A stretch of 23,847 nucleotides of DNA from positions 1-23,847 of the forward strand of contig CAYSAG010000048.1 in assembly GCA_964428935.1 (NCBI GenBank), given 5' to 3'. The DNA is from JAADHY01 sp964428935 (GTDB lineage Bacteria > Planctomycetota > Planctomycetia > Planctomycetales > Planctomycetaceae). A program made the translations under genes and the position numbers. The notes beneath the pieces are model-generated. The model ran no database searches. It worked only from the letters and a program-made list of their open reading frames with translations, and had not been told where the DNA came from. Of the stretch, positions 1 through 8,187 are shown piece by piece (position 1 is the first letter of the stretch; each line of letters starts with the position of its first letter).

Positions 1-3000
1 CTGGCCTGGGTGGCGTTGCTGGCGGCCGTTAAAGGAACGCCCCAGGACGAGAAAGCCAAGCGTTGGGTTTTGGTGGGGTTGGCCGTCGTGCTGGGCGGGC
101 TAGTCGCGTGGCTTTTCGTTCGCGGCGACGCGGCTCGCCTGGGCGACTCGTCCATGCGAATCTTGTGGCAGCTACTGAAAGGCGGACTGGCCGGCTTGGT
201 CCTTTTGGTCGGCTGCGTGCTGCTGTTCAAGAAGCGGGCGGGCGTGGTCTTGCTGCACGCAGGCATTGGGCTGTTGATGCTGAGCGAGCTGCTGGTCGGC
301 GTGGGCGCGGAAGAGTCTCGCATGGTCATTCGCGAAGGCGAAACCGTCAACTACGCCACCGACATTCGCTCGCTGGAGTTGGCCGTCATCGACCGATCGC
401 CGGCCGAGTTCGACAAGGTGGCGGTGGTCCCGGAGAAAACGCTGTTGCGGCACATTGGGAAAAACGCTGCGCCGATTCGAAGCGACGCGTTGCCCTTCGA
501 CATTCGCATTGACCGGTTTCTGCGCAACTCGGAGCTCCGCGACGCCAAGAAGGACGAGCCGAACCCCGCGACGGCCGGAGCAGGAAGGTTCTCGGTGGCC
601 GTCGAGGTTCGACCGGTTGCAGCGACTGACCGGATGTCCGGCGTCAACATGTCGTCCGCCTACGTCACGCTGTTGGAGAAAGGCACGGGCAAACCGCTCG
701 GGACATACCTTGTCAGCCTGTACCTGAAACCGCAGGAGGTGAAGGTCGGACAGAAGACGTACCAAATCGCGCTTCGCCACCGTCGCATTTACAAACCCTA
801 CACGGTCCACCTGAAGGACGTTCGGAAGGTCGATTACATTGGCACCGACATTCCCAAGGACTACTCGTCCATTGTCCGACTGGTCGAGAACGACCAGACC
901 CGCCGGCATCTTTCGCCGCTGTTTACCCGAGGCTCCACGCGCAACGTGGACCGAACGGTTCGCATTTGGATGAACAACCCTTTGCGGTACGCGGGCGAGA
1001 CTTTCTACCAGAGCGGCTACTCCAAAGACCCACGGACGGGCATCGAGACAACGACGCTGCAGGTGGTCGTCAACCCGAGCTGGATGATGCCTTACGTGGC
1101 GTGCATGATTGTGGCCACTGGAATGCTGGCTCACTTTTGGATTGTGCTGGTTCGCTTCTTGAACCGGACCACGCGAAAAGACAGCTCCCTCCTGCCGTCG
1201 AACCAAGACGCCAAGCGCTCCGGCAAGAAACAACGCCGCAAGGCGCTGTCGCCGCCGGTCGGTGCCGCGGCCGTTCGGACGAGCCGGAGCAGTTGGCTGG
1301 TTCCGGCGGCCCTGGTTGTCGTGTGGGGCGGCTGGGCGTTGAGTCAGGCTGTTCCGCCCCGCTACGGCTCCGGCGAAATGAACCTGTACGATTTCGGCAA
1401 GCTGCCGATGGTCTTCGAGGGCCGAGTCAAGCCCTTCGACACCTTTGCTCGTAACAGCCTGCTGATCATTTCGGACCGTCAGACGTTCGAAGACAAGGAG
1501 GGACACCGTCAGCCGGCCATTCGTTGGCTGTTGGACGTCATTTGTCACCCAGAGAAGGCGGACAAGTACCGCGTGGTTCGAATCCAGAACCTGGAACTGC
1601 TGGACGTGCTGGGGCTGGAGCGTCGGCCGGGCTTCCGCTACTCGATCGAAGAGATTCGTCCCAAGCTGGAAGAGTTCGAGAAACAGTTCATGTTGGCGTT
1701 GCGAACCGAGCCGGCGCGGCGGAGCCTGTTCCAGAGGAAGGTGGTGCAGCTGCGTCAGCGGCTCGGCCGGTACAGTTTGATCCTTGCCGCGTTCCGGAAG
1801 CCTTCGTTGCCGGAGCCGCCAGACCTGACGGCAAAGGAAAAAGACGAAGCGAAGTTGACCGAAGCCTTGAAGCGGTTCCGGCACATCTACGACATTGTCC
1901 GAATGCAGAACAAGCGTCTGGCTGAGGGGCGGCCGCCGCTGGTGGTTCCGGTCGTCACTCAGGACGCCCGCGACCAATTGCCCGAAAGCATTCGGGACTG
2001 GCTGGACGAGCGGCGTCCGTGGGAGACGTACCCCGAGGCTGTGACCAACGACTTCGTCCGAGCGAAGCTGCTCCACTTGCCCGCCAACCCGCCGACCCAG
2101 TTCCTGCAGGACATTCTGGCAGCCTACGAAAAAGGCGACGTCCAGAAGTTCAACTCTCAGGTCGAAGCTTACCGAGCGGCATTGGCCGGTGCGTCGAATC
2201 TGAATATCAATTTGAAGAAGGTGGCCTTCGAAGCCTTTTTCAACCACTTCGCTCCGTTCTACCACGCGTCCGTGTTGTACTTGGTCGCGTTTTTGCTGAC
2301 GGCCCTGAGCTGGCTCGGTTGGCAGAAGGTGCTGAACCGGTCCGCGTTCTGGCTGATCGTCTTCACGTTCGTCATTCACACTTTCGCCGTGGCCGGACGG
2401 GTTTACATTTCCGGCCGTCCTCCGGTAACGAATCTGTACTCGTCGGCCGTCTTCGTCGGCTGGGCGGCGGCGCTGATTGGCATTTTCCTGGAGCTGATTT
2501 TCCAGCAAGGTGTGGGCAACGTCGTGGCGTCCATTGTGGGCTTCGGCACGCTGTTGATCGCTCACATGCTGGCTGGTGACGGCGACACGTTCACCGTGTT
2601 GCAGGCTGTGCTCGACACACAGTTCTGGCTGGCGACGCACGTGCTGACCATTACCTTGGGTTACGCGGCCACTTTCGTCGCCGGCGTTCTCGGCTGGGCT
2701 TACGTGTTGGGTGGCACGTTGACTCCTTCACTCAGCCCCGACACCGGCAAGAAACTGGCCCGAATGATTTACGGCACCGTGTGCTTCGCCATTTTCTTCA
2801 GCTTCATCGGCACCGTCCTGGGTGGGTTGTGGGCCGACGACTCGTGGGGACGGTTCTGGGGCTGGGATCCGAAGGAAAACGGCGCCCTGATCATTGTGCT
2901 GTGGAACGCCTTGGTGCTGCACGCGCTTTGGGGACGAATGGTCCGCGACCGCGGCCTGGCCGTGCTGGCCATCGGAGGCAACGTTGTCACCAGTTGGTCT

Positions 3001-3177
3001 TGGTTCGGCGTGAACGAGCTGGGCGTCGGGCTCCATTCCTACGGCTTCACCGAAGGCGTGCTTCAAGCGCTCGGCCTGTTCGTGCTCAGCCAGCTCGTCG
3101 TCATTGGCATTGGCCTGCTGCCGATGACTCGCTGGCGGAGCTACCGCCGGTACCCGGCTTGGCAGAAGCTGGTCTGA
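1..3177 (+). CDS. ccsBA: ResB-CcsA fusion, cytochrome c haem export and ligation (System II), probably 5'-partial
   Basis: Fused System II cytochrome c synthase, which moves haem across the cytoplasmic membrane and attaches it to CXXCH motifs of apocytochromes. Numbering is from the GTG at position 10. Three membrane segments (about 18-38, 57-73, 78-98) precede a soluble ResB domain (about 100-350) and the closing ResB helix (about 361-384). After a basic linker and a helix at about 429-446 comes a soluble stretch of nearly 300 residues. The CcsA core (about 752-1036) carries the tryptophan-rich haem-binding motif WGRFWGWDPKE at 946-956 and candidate haem-ligand histidines H790, H877 and H1009. 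The frame is open to base 1, and a complete ResB normally has more N-terminal membrane sequence, so the true start probably lies upstream. The family call is very safe. The dodecahaem cytochrome at 15316-17763 is an obvious possible client, although it is 12 kb away. Confidence 0.95.
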   Translation: MAWVALLAAVKGTPQDEKAKRWVLVGLAVVLGGLVAWLFVRGDAARLGDSSMRILWQLLKGGLAGLVLLVGCVLLFKKRAGVVLLHAGIGLLMLSELLVGVGAEESRMVIREGETVNYATDIRSLELAVIDRSPAEFDKVAVVPEKTLLRHIGKNAAPIRSDALPFDIRIDRFLRNSELRDAKKDEPNPATAGAGRFSVAVEVRPVAATDRMSGVNMSSAYVTLLEKGTGKPLGTYLVSLYLKPQEVKVGQKTYQIALRHRRIYKPYTVHLKDVRKVDYIGTDIPKDYSSIVRLVENDQTRRHLSPLFTRGSTRNVDRTVRIWMNNPLRYAGETFYQSGYSKDPRTGIETTTLQVVVNPSWMMPYVACMIVATGMLAHFWIVLVRFLNRTTRKDSSLLPSNQDAKRSGKKQRRKALSPPVGAAAVRTSRSSWLVPAALVVVWGGWALSQAVPPRYGSGEMNLYDFGKLPMVFEGRVKPFDTFARNSLLIISDRQTFEDKEGHRQPAIRWLLDVICHPEKADKYRVVRIQNLELLDVLGLERRPGFRYSIEEIRPKLEEFEKQFMLALRTEPARRSLFQRKVVQLRQRLGRYSLILAAFRKPSLPEPPDLTAKEKDEAKLTEALKRFRHIYDIVRMQNKRLAEGRPPLVVPVVTQDARDQLPESIRDWLDERRPWETYPEAVTNDFVRAKLLHLPANPPTQFLQDILAAYEKGDVQKFNSQVEAYRAALAGASNLNINLKKVAFEAFFNHFAPFYHASVLYLVAFLLTALSWLGWQKVLNRSAFWLIVFTFVIHTFAVAGRVYISGRPPVTNLYSSAVFVGWAAALIGIFLELIFQQGVGNVVASIVGFGTLLIAHMLAGDGDTFTVLQAVLDTQFWLATHVLTITLGYAATFVAGVLGWAYVLGGTLTPSLSPDTGKKLARMIYGTVCFAIFFSFIGTVLGGLWADDSWGRFWGWDPKENGALIIVLWNALVLHALWGRMVRDRGLAVLAIGGNVVTSWSWFGVNELGVGLHSYGFTEGVLQALGLFVLSQLVVIGIGLLPMTRWRSYRRYPAWQKLV

Positions 3178-3325
3178 GCGAGGCGGCGGTCGAGAGGCCG
3201 CGCTGCGGTCCGAAAGGATTCGGCCAGCGGCGACGGGGCGATGAGGAAACGCCGGGGCTCCAGACGTAGGCTTCTTTGTGCGAACGAACGCCCGCGCGAC
3301 GCGCCGTGGTCCGGCTTGACCGGCT

Positions 3326-4123
3326 TCACGGTGACCGGTCGGCCGGGTGAATGCCCTGAGCCAACTCCTCCTCCCATTGCTCCAGCAGCGGCCAATCGGC
3401 GGCACAGGTTCCGAAGTCGGCCATGTGCAGGTAGCGGCGCAGTCGCTCGATTGCCCCGTCAATCAGAGATACGCTTTTTCGAAACGGCGGACCGTGGCTG
3501 GGCAGCAGCCAGGTTACGTCGGCGTCACGGATTCGCTCCAGCGAGCGAATGAATTGCTGAATGTCGGAGCCGTGGTGGGCGTCGATGTGGCCCACGCAGC
3601 CGTCGCGGTACACGTTGTCGCCGGAGAAGAGTAGCTCGCCCATGCGAAACGACAACTGCGAGTGCGTGTGGCCCGGCGTGTACCAGACCTCCAGACGCAG
3701 CTTCCCCAGCTCCAGTACGTCGCCTTCGTCAATCGTTTGGTCCAGCTGGACCCGCGGCAGTTCGATGGAAATGCCCTGAGCCGCAATTTCCGCGTAAGTG
3801 GCGACACGGTCGCCCTGTGCCAGCAGCTGAGCCGTGACCGGGTGGCCGGCCAGCACGGCCGAGGGCAGCAGTTCCTTGGCTCGTTTCAGGCCCTGGACGT
3901 GGTCCACGTCGGCGTGCGTGGCCAAGATGTAGCGGCAGTTGGCCAGAGCGAAATCCATGCGACGAATCAGGTCGACGATCTCGTCAACCGTGTCCTCGTA
4001 GCCAATGTCGATCAAGAGCCACTCCGGGCCGTCGTGGACCAAGTAGACGCAACAGCCCAGTCGCCGTCGCGCTTGGTAGTTCATTTCGATGACGTGAGGG
4101 AACAGCTCGAAGCGGCTCAGCAT
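3326..4123 (-). CDS. MBL-fold metallo-hydrolase (glyoxalase II-like)
   Basis: A 265-residue stand-alone metallo-beta-lactamase-fold hydrolase, probably cytoplasmic because no signal peptide is seen. Metal-binding motifs occur in the expected order: THADVDH (H70, D72, D74, H75), PGHTHS (H152), SGDN (D169) and PSHGP (H210). The first motif reads HxDxDH instead of the commoner HxHxDH, a variant known in parts of the superfamily. Substrate cannot be inferred; candidates are thioesters, lactones or other hydrolysable esters. The ATG at 4121-4123 has no clear Shine-Dalgarno sequence, but the following 'ELFPHVIEMNYQ' fits the family's usual first strand, so I keep it. It converges with the ccsBA gene (148 nt between stops). 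Upstream, direct repeats and an inverted-repeat element lie within 70-215 nt of the start and could affect its expression. Confidence 0.9.
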   Translation of the reverse strand: MLSRFELFPHVIEMNYQARRRLGCCVYLVHDGPEWLLIDIGYEDTVDEIVDLIRRMDFALANCRYILATHADVDHVQGLKRAKELLPSAVLAGHPVTAQLLAQGDRVATYAEIAAQGISIELPRVQLDQTIDEGDVLELGKLRLEVWYTPGHTHSQLSFRMGELLFSGDNVYRDGCVGHIDAHHGSDIQQFIRSLERIRDADVTWLLPSHGPPFRKSVSLIDGAIERLRRYLHMADFGTCAADWPLLEQWEEELAQGIHPADRSP

Positions 4124-4190
4124 TTTCGACCACAGCTCGTGTACGAATCTGGAAGCGAGAGCGTCTCGTGCCTGATTGGTTCGGGATTGG

Positions 4191-4337
4191 TTGAGGGCGT
4201 CCGGGAATTCATCCCCGCTTCTCGAGGGAATTAGGGATTCTGGAGCGACCGGACGCGTCTTTTGGAGTCGGCGTTACGGGAAAGACGTCAGCGGCCGCGG
4301 CGGAGCGCGCCCCTCCAATTCCCAGACACCCTCTCAA
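4191..4337. repeat. Short terminal-inverted-repeat element (MITE-like or structured RNA)
   Basis: The arms GAGGGCGTCCGGGAATT (4193-4209) and AATTCCCAGACACCCTC (4317-4333) are inverted repeats with 15 of 17 positions paired. With a 2-nt gap they extend outward to TTGA...TCAA (4191-4337). The direct repeat ATTGGTTCGG flanks the element at 4175-4184 and 4337-4346, and a TTGG abuts each proposed end. The right arm recurs at 23723-23749 with 23 of 27 bases identical. There is no room for a transposase. Both mismatches are C-A on the plus strand, which become G-U pairs in a minus-strand transcript, so a structured leader of the MBL gene is the alternative reading. Confidence 0.5.
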
Positions 4338-4731
4338 TTGGTTCGGAAACAGCCCCGGCTCTGACCGAGCGGGCATTGTAGGGTCGCGGTGGAGCGTCAA
4401 CAAGCTGCGACGAGCAGCCGTGGGGGAGCACCGCGGCAGGCAAGTGCGGCCAGCGAAGAGCCGTCGATACCTGCCGGGCCGCTCTGCGAAATCGGCCGAG
4501 ACCAGGGGTTCGACCCGCGCCGGCGTGCGGTCAGTCGCAGTAGCCCAAGCCGAAATTGCGGAAGCGGTCGTCGCCGTGGCGGTCCAGGATACAGGTTGGC
4601 GTCGGCCCGAACGTCTCATCGACAGAGGCCGCGAAACGAGCCTCGGTACGGCATGGGGGCGATTCCACAAGGTGGAAAATTCAAGGTCAGGCGTCTGGGG
4701 TTTGCTGACCGGCGCGGCTGGACGGAACGTG

Positions 4732-4747
4732 CGACAGGTTCCTGTCG
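4732..4747. promoter_or_regulatory. Palindrome, candidate regulator-binding site
   Basis: CGACAGGTTCCTGTCG has perfect 7-bp arms around a 2-nt centre. It ends 28 nt before the -35 box of the candidate promoter at 4776, a position suited to an activator. No known operator was recognised. Confidence 0.3.
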
Positions 4748-4775
4748 GTCTGAAGGTCGGAACTCCAAATTTTGG

Positions 4776-4805
4776 TTGACGATACGTTTTTGGTAGGGGT
4801 AGGAT
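4776..4805 (+). promoter_or_regulatory. Candidate sigma-70-like promoter for the DUF1559 gene
   Basis: TTGACG (4776-4781) and TAGGAT (4800-4805) are separated by 18 nt. They match 5 of 6 and 4 of 6 consensus positions. The predicted leader to the ATG at 4941 is about 130 nt. Confidence 0.4.
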
Positions 4806-4940
4806 AGAGGCCATGTCGGGACGCGCGCTGGAGCGTGCTCGTGGCTCGTTTTGCGGGTCCACGCTCCGCGCCGGCGTCTGACCTCGTCGGCAAGTGTCCA
4901 TCGCGGTTCCGTTCTCACAAGCTGAAAAAGGGGTCTGGGT

Positions 4941-6047
4941 ATGTCTCCACGGCTTTTCCGTAAGGGGTTCACGCTGATCGAGCTGCTGGTCGTCATGGCC
5001 ATCATTGCCCTTCTGGTTTCGTTGTTGCTGCCAGCCATCCAGCAGGCTCGTGAATCGGCTCGGCTGACGAAGTGCAAGAACAACTTGAAGCAGATCGGGC
5101 TGGCGCTGCACAACTACCACGACGCGCACAAGCTGTTCCCGCCCGGATTGATTGCGACTGTGTTCATCGACGCGAACAACCCGCGGGGGGAACGGCAGAC
5201 GGACCCGACCGAGGCCATGGTGCGAGGGTCGTTGGGGCTTGGCTACCACGGCACCAGCTGGATGCTGCACATCCTGCCGTACATCGACAAGAAGAACGTC
5301 TACGACCTGTGGGATTTTCGGCTGAACGTCCGAGAGAACGCGGACGGCGTGAACACGCGAATCATCGGCGGCATTGAAATCCAGCTGATGCCGGCCCAGA
5401 CCGACATTGCCGTGTTTTACTGCCCGAGCCGACGGAACACCATGGACGTCTCGCGGTTTCAGTACGTCCGGCGGATGGACCTGACCGGCACACCGGCGCC
5501 CGGCGTCAGTGCGTGGACGAAAGGTGGAAACGACTACGGCGGCTGCATTGGCTCCGGTATTGGTTGGAACGACGCGGTCATCACGGACGACCCGCGAACC
5601 GTCCCGCCAACGTACCACCTGACGCCCGTTCAAATCCAGAATCAGACCACCCGGTCCGGCGGCGTCACCATTACCACGAAGAAGCTGCCGGCCGAGTTCG
5701 ATCTGGGCATTTTCTACGTCAACAGCAGTACCAGCTTGCGAGACATTACCGACGGGCCGTCCAACGTGATCATGATTGGCGAGTTGATGCGGTTGAGCGA
5801 TCCGGACGACGAACTGCGGCAGAGCTACGACGGCTGGGCCTGGGGTGGGCCGGCCACGCTCTTCAGTTGCCGGTACGGCATCAACAAGGGAGTGCACTTC
5901 GACAACCCCGGCAGCGACCACATGGGTGGTGCCAACTTCTGCCTGGCTGACGGAAGTGTCCGGTTCATTGGCGAGAACATCGACCTGACGGTCTTCCGCA
6001 GCTTGGGCAACATGCGGAACGGTGTCCCGGTGCCGTCCGACTTCTAA
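4941..6047 (+). CDS. DUF1559 protein with type IV prepilin-like N-terminus
   Basis: A 368-residue member of the large planctomycete DUF1559 family. The N-terminus is a type III signal: basic leader, cleavage expected at G9/F10, glutamate at +5 (E14), then a hydrophobic helix to about residue 36. Next come the family-typical segments AIQQARESAR and NNLKQIGLALHNYHD. Near the C-terminus is NFCLADGSVRF, the hallmark that gives the family its 'H-X9-DG'-type naming. The protein is presumably processed by a prepilin peptidase and exported as a pseudopilin-like surface or periplasmic protein. Its actual role is not established for the family. The ATG at 4941 has AAAGGGG 7 nt upstream. A strong hairpin follows the stop at 6090-6122, and the next two genes on the same strand belong to families often found beside DUF1559 genes. 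Confidence 0.95.
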   Translation: MSPRLFRKGFTLIELLVVMAIIALLVSLLLPAIQQARESARLTKCKNNLKQIGLALHNYHDAHKLFPPGLIATVFIDANNPRGERQTDPTEAMVRGSLGLGYHGTSWMLHILPYIDKKNVYDLWDFRLNVRENADGVNTRIIGGIEIQLMPAQTDIAVFYCPSRRNTMDVSRFQYVRRMDLTGTPAPGVSAWTKGGNDYGGCIGSGIGWNDAVITDDPRTVPPTYHLTPVQIQNQTTRSGGVTITTKKLPAEFDLGIFYVNSSTSLRDITDGPSNVIMIGELMRLSDPDDELRQSYDGWAWGGPATLFSCRYGINKGVHFDNPGSDHMGGANFCLADGSVRFIGENIDLTVFRSLGNMRNGVPVPSDF

Positions 6048-6089
6048 GCCGCGGGGCCAGCGCTTGGGACCGACGACCAAACGCACGGA

Positions 6090-6122
6090 CCGCACCGAAG
6101 TCGGCTCAACGGCTCGGTGCGG
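6090..6122 (+). terminator. Hairpin after the DUF1559 gene, possible terminator
   Basis: CCGCACCGA (6090-6098) pairs perfectly with TCGGTGCGG (6114-6122) around a 15-nt loop, 42 nt after the stop. There is no T-run after it, so it may only stabilise the 3' end or act with Rho. Confidence 0.4.
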
Positions 6123-6309
6123 CGCGTGCTGTTCTGGTTTGGGCTCGCCGCGGCGCTGCTTTTTCGCTAGCCGGGCGGCGGCGAGTCCGCGACTCCGTCG
6201 TTTCGGGCCAGGAGCAGCTCCCGGAATGTGGACGACGCCTCTGCCCAGACGCCGCCCTCCCTTGCTGCTCCGTCTGGTAGTTCGGCGACGAGCCTGTTGA
6301 GGTGCTGAA

Positions 6310-7188
6310 ATGCCGATTCGTTACAAATGCCAGAAGTGCGGCGCGACGTTGAAGATCAAGGACGAACTGGCGGGCAAGCGGGGCAAGTGTCCGAAGTGCC
6401 GGACGGCGTTCCGGGTTCCGAAACCGGAGTCGGCGGCAGTGGCCAAAGCCGACGAAGCCAAGACGTCGCCCGAACCCAAGCTCAGCCCGGAAGAGGAAGA
6501 GGCGTTCCGGCACCTGACGGCCGAACTGGGCGAAGCCACGCCTCAGAAAGAAACCAAGCCCACGGCGGCGACCGGAGCCGCCAAGGGGGCTGGACAGGAC
6601 GAGGAGTACTTTCGGGCCAACCCGACCGCTGCGGCCGACGTGGCTGGCGAGCTGCTTTCGCTGACAGGCCGGAAAGCTCAAGGAAGCGACTGGCGAGCGG
6701 CTCTGCGACAACCGTTTCAACACTCGCGCGCGGCCGAAGCCTACCGCGAATACGTCTGGCAGACGGTCCAGAAGGTGGTGTTGGTGGTCGTGGTCTGCGT
6801 CCTGTTGGGCGTGGTCGGCTGGTGGCTGGGCAACAAGCTGGTTGGGGGGGGCAGCAACCTGCCTCCGCTGGCCCCTGTCACCGGTGTCGTCACGCTCAAC
6901 GGCGAACCACTGGTCGACGCGACGGTCGAGTTCAGTCCGATTCCAGAGCCGGGCCAGCCCGCCCCCGGCTCCGCTTCGTTCGGTCGCACCGACGAAAACG
7001 GTCTGTACGAACTGCAGTACAAGAAAGGCGTTCCGGGGGCAGTCATTGGAAAACACCGGGTCCGCATTGAGCCCAGTCTGCGGTCGCGCGTGCTTCTGCC
7101 GCCCAAGTACAACGAACGGAGCACACTGATTCGAGAAGTGAAGCCGGGCCGGAACGTCTTCAACTTCCACTTGAAGTCGCGTCTCTAG
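6310..7188 (+). CDS. Zinc-ribbon, single-TM, carboxypeptidase-regulatory-like domain protein
   Basis: A 292-residue three-part protein. Residues 1-40 form an N-terminal zinc ribbon with CxxC pairs C7/C10 and C27/C30, resembling MJ0042-type ribbons. A charged, Ala/Pro/Glu-rich linker (41-150) follows. One membrane helix lies at about 156-175. Residues 186-290 look like a beta-sandwich of the carboxypeptidase-regulatory type (V-T-G-V-V-T-L-N-G-E-P-L, then a 'TDENGLYEL' segment). The ribbon would be cytoplasmic and the sandwich periplasmic. The function is unknown; both end domains suggest binding rather than catalysis. The ATG has AGGTG 6-7 nt upstream. The LRR gene starts 11 nt after the stop, so the two are probably co-transcribed. 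Confidence 0.85.
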   Translation: MPIRYKCQKCGATLKIKDELAGKRGKCPKCRTAFRVPKPESAAVAKADEAKTSPEPKLSPEEEEAFRHLTAELGEATPQKETKPTAATGAAKGAGQDEEYFRANPTAAADVAGELLSLTGRKAQGSDWRAALRQPFQHSRAAEAYREYVWQTVQKVVLVVVVCVLLGVVGWWLGNKLVGGGSNLPPLAPVTGVVTLNGEPLVDATVEFSPIPEPGQPAPGSASFGRTDENGLYELQYKKGVPGAVIGKHRVRIEPSLRSRVLLPPKYNERSTLIREVKPGRNVFNFHLKSRL

Positions 7189-7199
7189 CCCCCGCCTCC

Positions 7200-8150
7200 A
7201 TGCCGCCGACCCTCCTCACCCCGAGTCGCCACCGACCGGCCAGAACGCCTTGTCGCGGCACGCTGTGGGTTCTGCTCGGCCTGTTGGCTGCCGCGGCTGC
7301 TTGTTGCACGTCCGGTTGCCGGCCAAGCGGGAAGAAGCCGGTCGAGCTGACCCGGCCGGCGCTGCTGGACCGGCTGCGTGAGTTTGGCATTCAGGTTCGG
7401 ACGGTCGACGACCCCGTTCTTGGCCCGCGCACTTTGGTCGTCCGTTTGTACCCGGAGCACCTGAATGCGGACGGAACCGTGCGCGCGGACGTCTGGCGTG
7501 TGCTTCGTCAGCTCTCGCACGGCATTCTCTCGTTCGCCGACACCAACTTCAGCGACGCCGGCGTCGCGCAGTGCCTGTCCCTTCAGACAGTCCGGGGCTT
7601 CGACCTGACCCGAACTCGTGTCACCGGACTCGGGCTGCAAAGGCTGGCCACGCGCACGGACCTGAAACTGCTGAAGCTGACGGGGTGTCGGCTGGTCGAC
7701 GCCGACCTGGCTCCTTTGCTTCGTCTCAAGACCCTCCGTCTGCTCTACTTGAACGGCTGCCCCGTTACTGACCGAGCTCTCTCGTTGGTCGGTCGGCTGG
7801 CCGAGCTGCGGGCCTTGAAGCTGAACCGGACCAAGGTCACCGACGCCGGAGTTTCCGAGCTGGCCAGCCTTCACCGTCTGCAGTACCTGGGGCTTTCCGG
7901 CACGCCCGTGACGGACCGGTCGCTGGACGTGTTGAGCCGCCTGAGCGAATTGCGGTTCCTCGACTTGCGCGGCACACACGTTTCCCGACGACGAATCGTC
8001 GAGTTCACGAAGTCGGTGCCGGCGTGCCAGGTCGTCTACGCACCGCCCCCGCCAGAGCGCACCTCGACCACCACTTTGCCGGAAGCAGAGCACCAGTCCG
8101 GTGCCGCCGATGGCCCGCGCGACACGGGCCAGCCCGACAACGGCCGGTGA
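7200..8150 (+). CDS. Leucine-rich-repeat protein, probably exported
   Basis: A 316-residue LRR protein. Residues 21-34 are strongly hydrophobic and are followed by TSGC ending at C40, a possible but non-ideal lipobox, so it may be a lipoprotein. About six repeats span 108-265, with L-x-x-L-x-L cores and 'VTDAGV/VTDRSL' connectors typical of the planctomycete and ribonuclease-inhibitor-like LRR class. A low-complexity tail (280-316) rich in Pro, Thr, Asp and Gly ends the protein. Such repeats bind proteins; the partner is unknown. The start at 7200 is 11 nt after the zinc-ribbon gene's stop and lacks a Shine-Dalgarno sequence, so translation may be coupled to that gene. The stop is 37 nt from the convergent antiporter stop. 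Confidence 0.85.
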   Translation: MPPTLLTPSRHRPARTPCRGTLWVLLGLLAAAAACCTSGCRPSGKKPVELTRPALLDRLREFGIQVRTVDDPVLGPRTLVVRLYPEHLNADGTVRADVWRVLRQLSHGILSFADTNFSDAGVAQCLSLQTVRGFDLTRTRVTGLGLQRLATRTDLKLLKLTGCRLVDADLAPLLRLKTLRLLYLNGCPVTDRALSLVGRLAELRALKLNRTKVTDAGVSELASLHRLQYLGLSGTPVTDRSLDVLSRLSELRFLDLRGTHVSRRRIVEFTKSVPACQVVYAPPPPERTSTTTLPEAEHQSGAADGPRDTGQPDNGR

Positions 8151-8187
8151 CGTCGCTGACGCCCGTGCGAGCCGCTCGTCGGGTCGC

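Larger units (their letters stand above)
4124..4940. other. Intergenic region between divergent MBL and DUF1559 genes (817 nt)
   Basis: No convincing gene. It holds an AACCAATC direct repeat with 11-nt period on the minus strand (4174-4192), the inverted-repeat element at 4191-4337, a 16-bp palindrome at 4732-4747 and a sigma-70-like promoter at 4776-4805. Short open frames at 4389-4796 have no start signal or recognisable domain. The stretch 4340-4730 shows nothing I can name. Confidence 0.6.

Noticed and set aside
172..2640. An 822-codon open frame antisense to ccsBA, and similar long antisense frames over 8101-9717 (+), 13459-15297 (-), 18366-19784 (+) and 19781-21247 (+)
   Set aside because: They mirror GC-rich codon use of the genes on the other strand. 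The translations are rich in Arg, Gln and Val, show no domains and have no Shine-Dalgarno sequence.
3202..3228. Hairpin after ccsBA (CCGAA/TTCGG with flanking GCTG/CAGC)
   Set aside because: The stem is interrupted by an unpaired bulge and there is no T-run, so a terminator call is not justified.
4500..4525. GGGGTTCGACCC, resembling a tRNA T-arm
   Set aside because: The flanking bases do not form a 5-bp T-stem with a 7-nt loop, and no anticodon or acceptor stem is found around it.
4539..4670. Short minus-strand frame ending in a CILDRHGDDRFRNFGLGYCD-like stretch
   Set aside because: Protein-like in appearance but only about 45 codons, with a doubtful GTG start and no Shine-Dalgarno sequence. 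It could be a gene remnant, but nothing supports it.
4209..6095. A 628-codon minus-strand frame running through the DUF1559 gene and its upstream region
   Set aside because: It is antisense to a well-supported gene and reads through the inverted-repeat element; low complexity and no recognisable motif.
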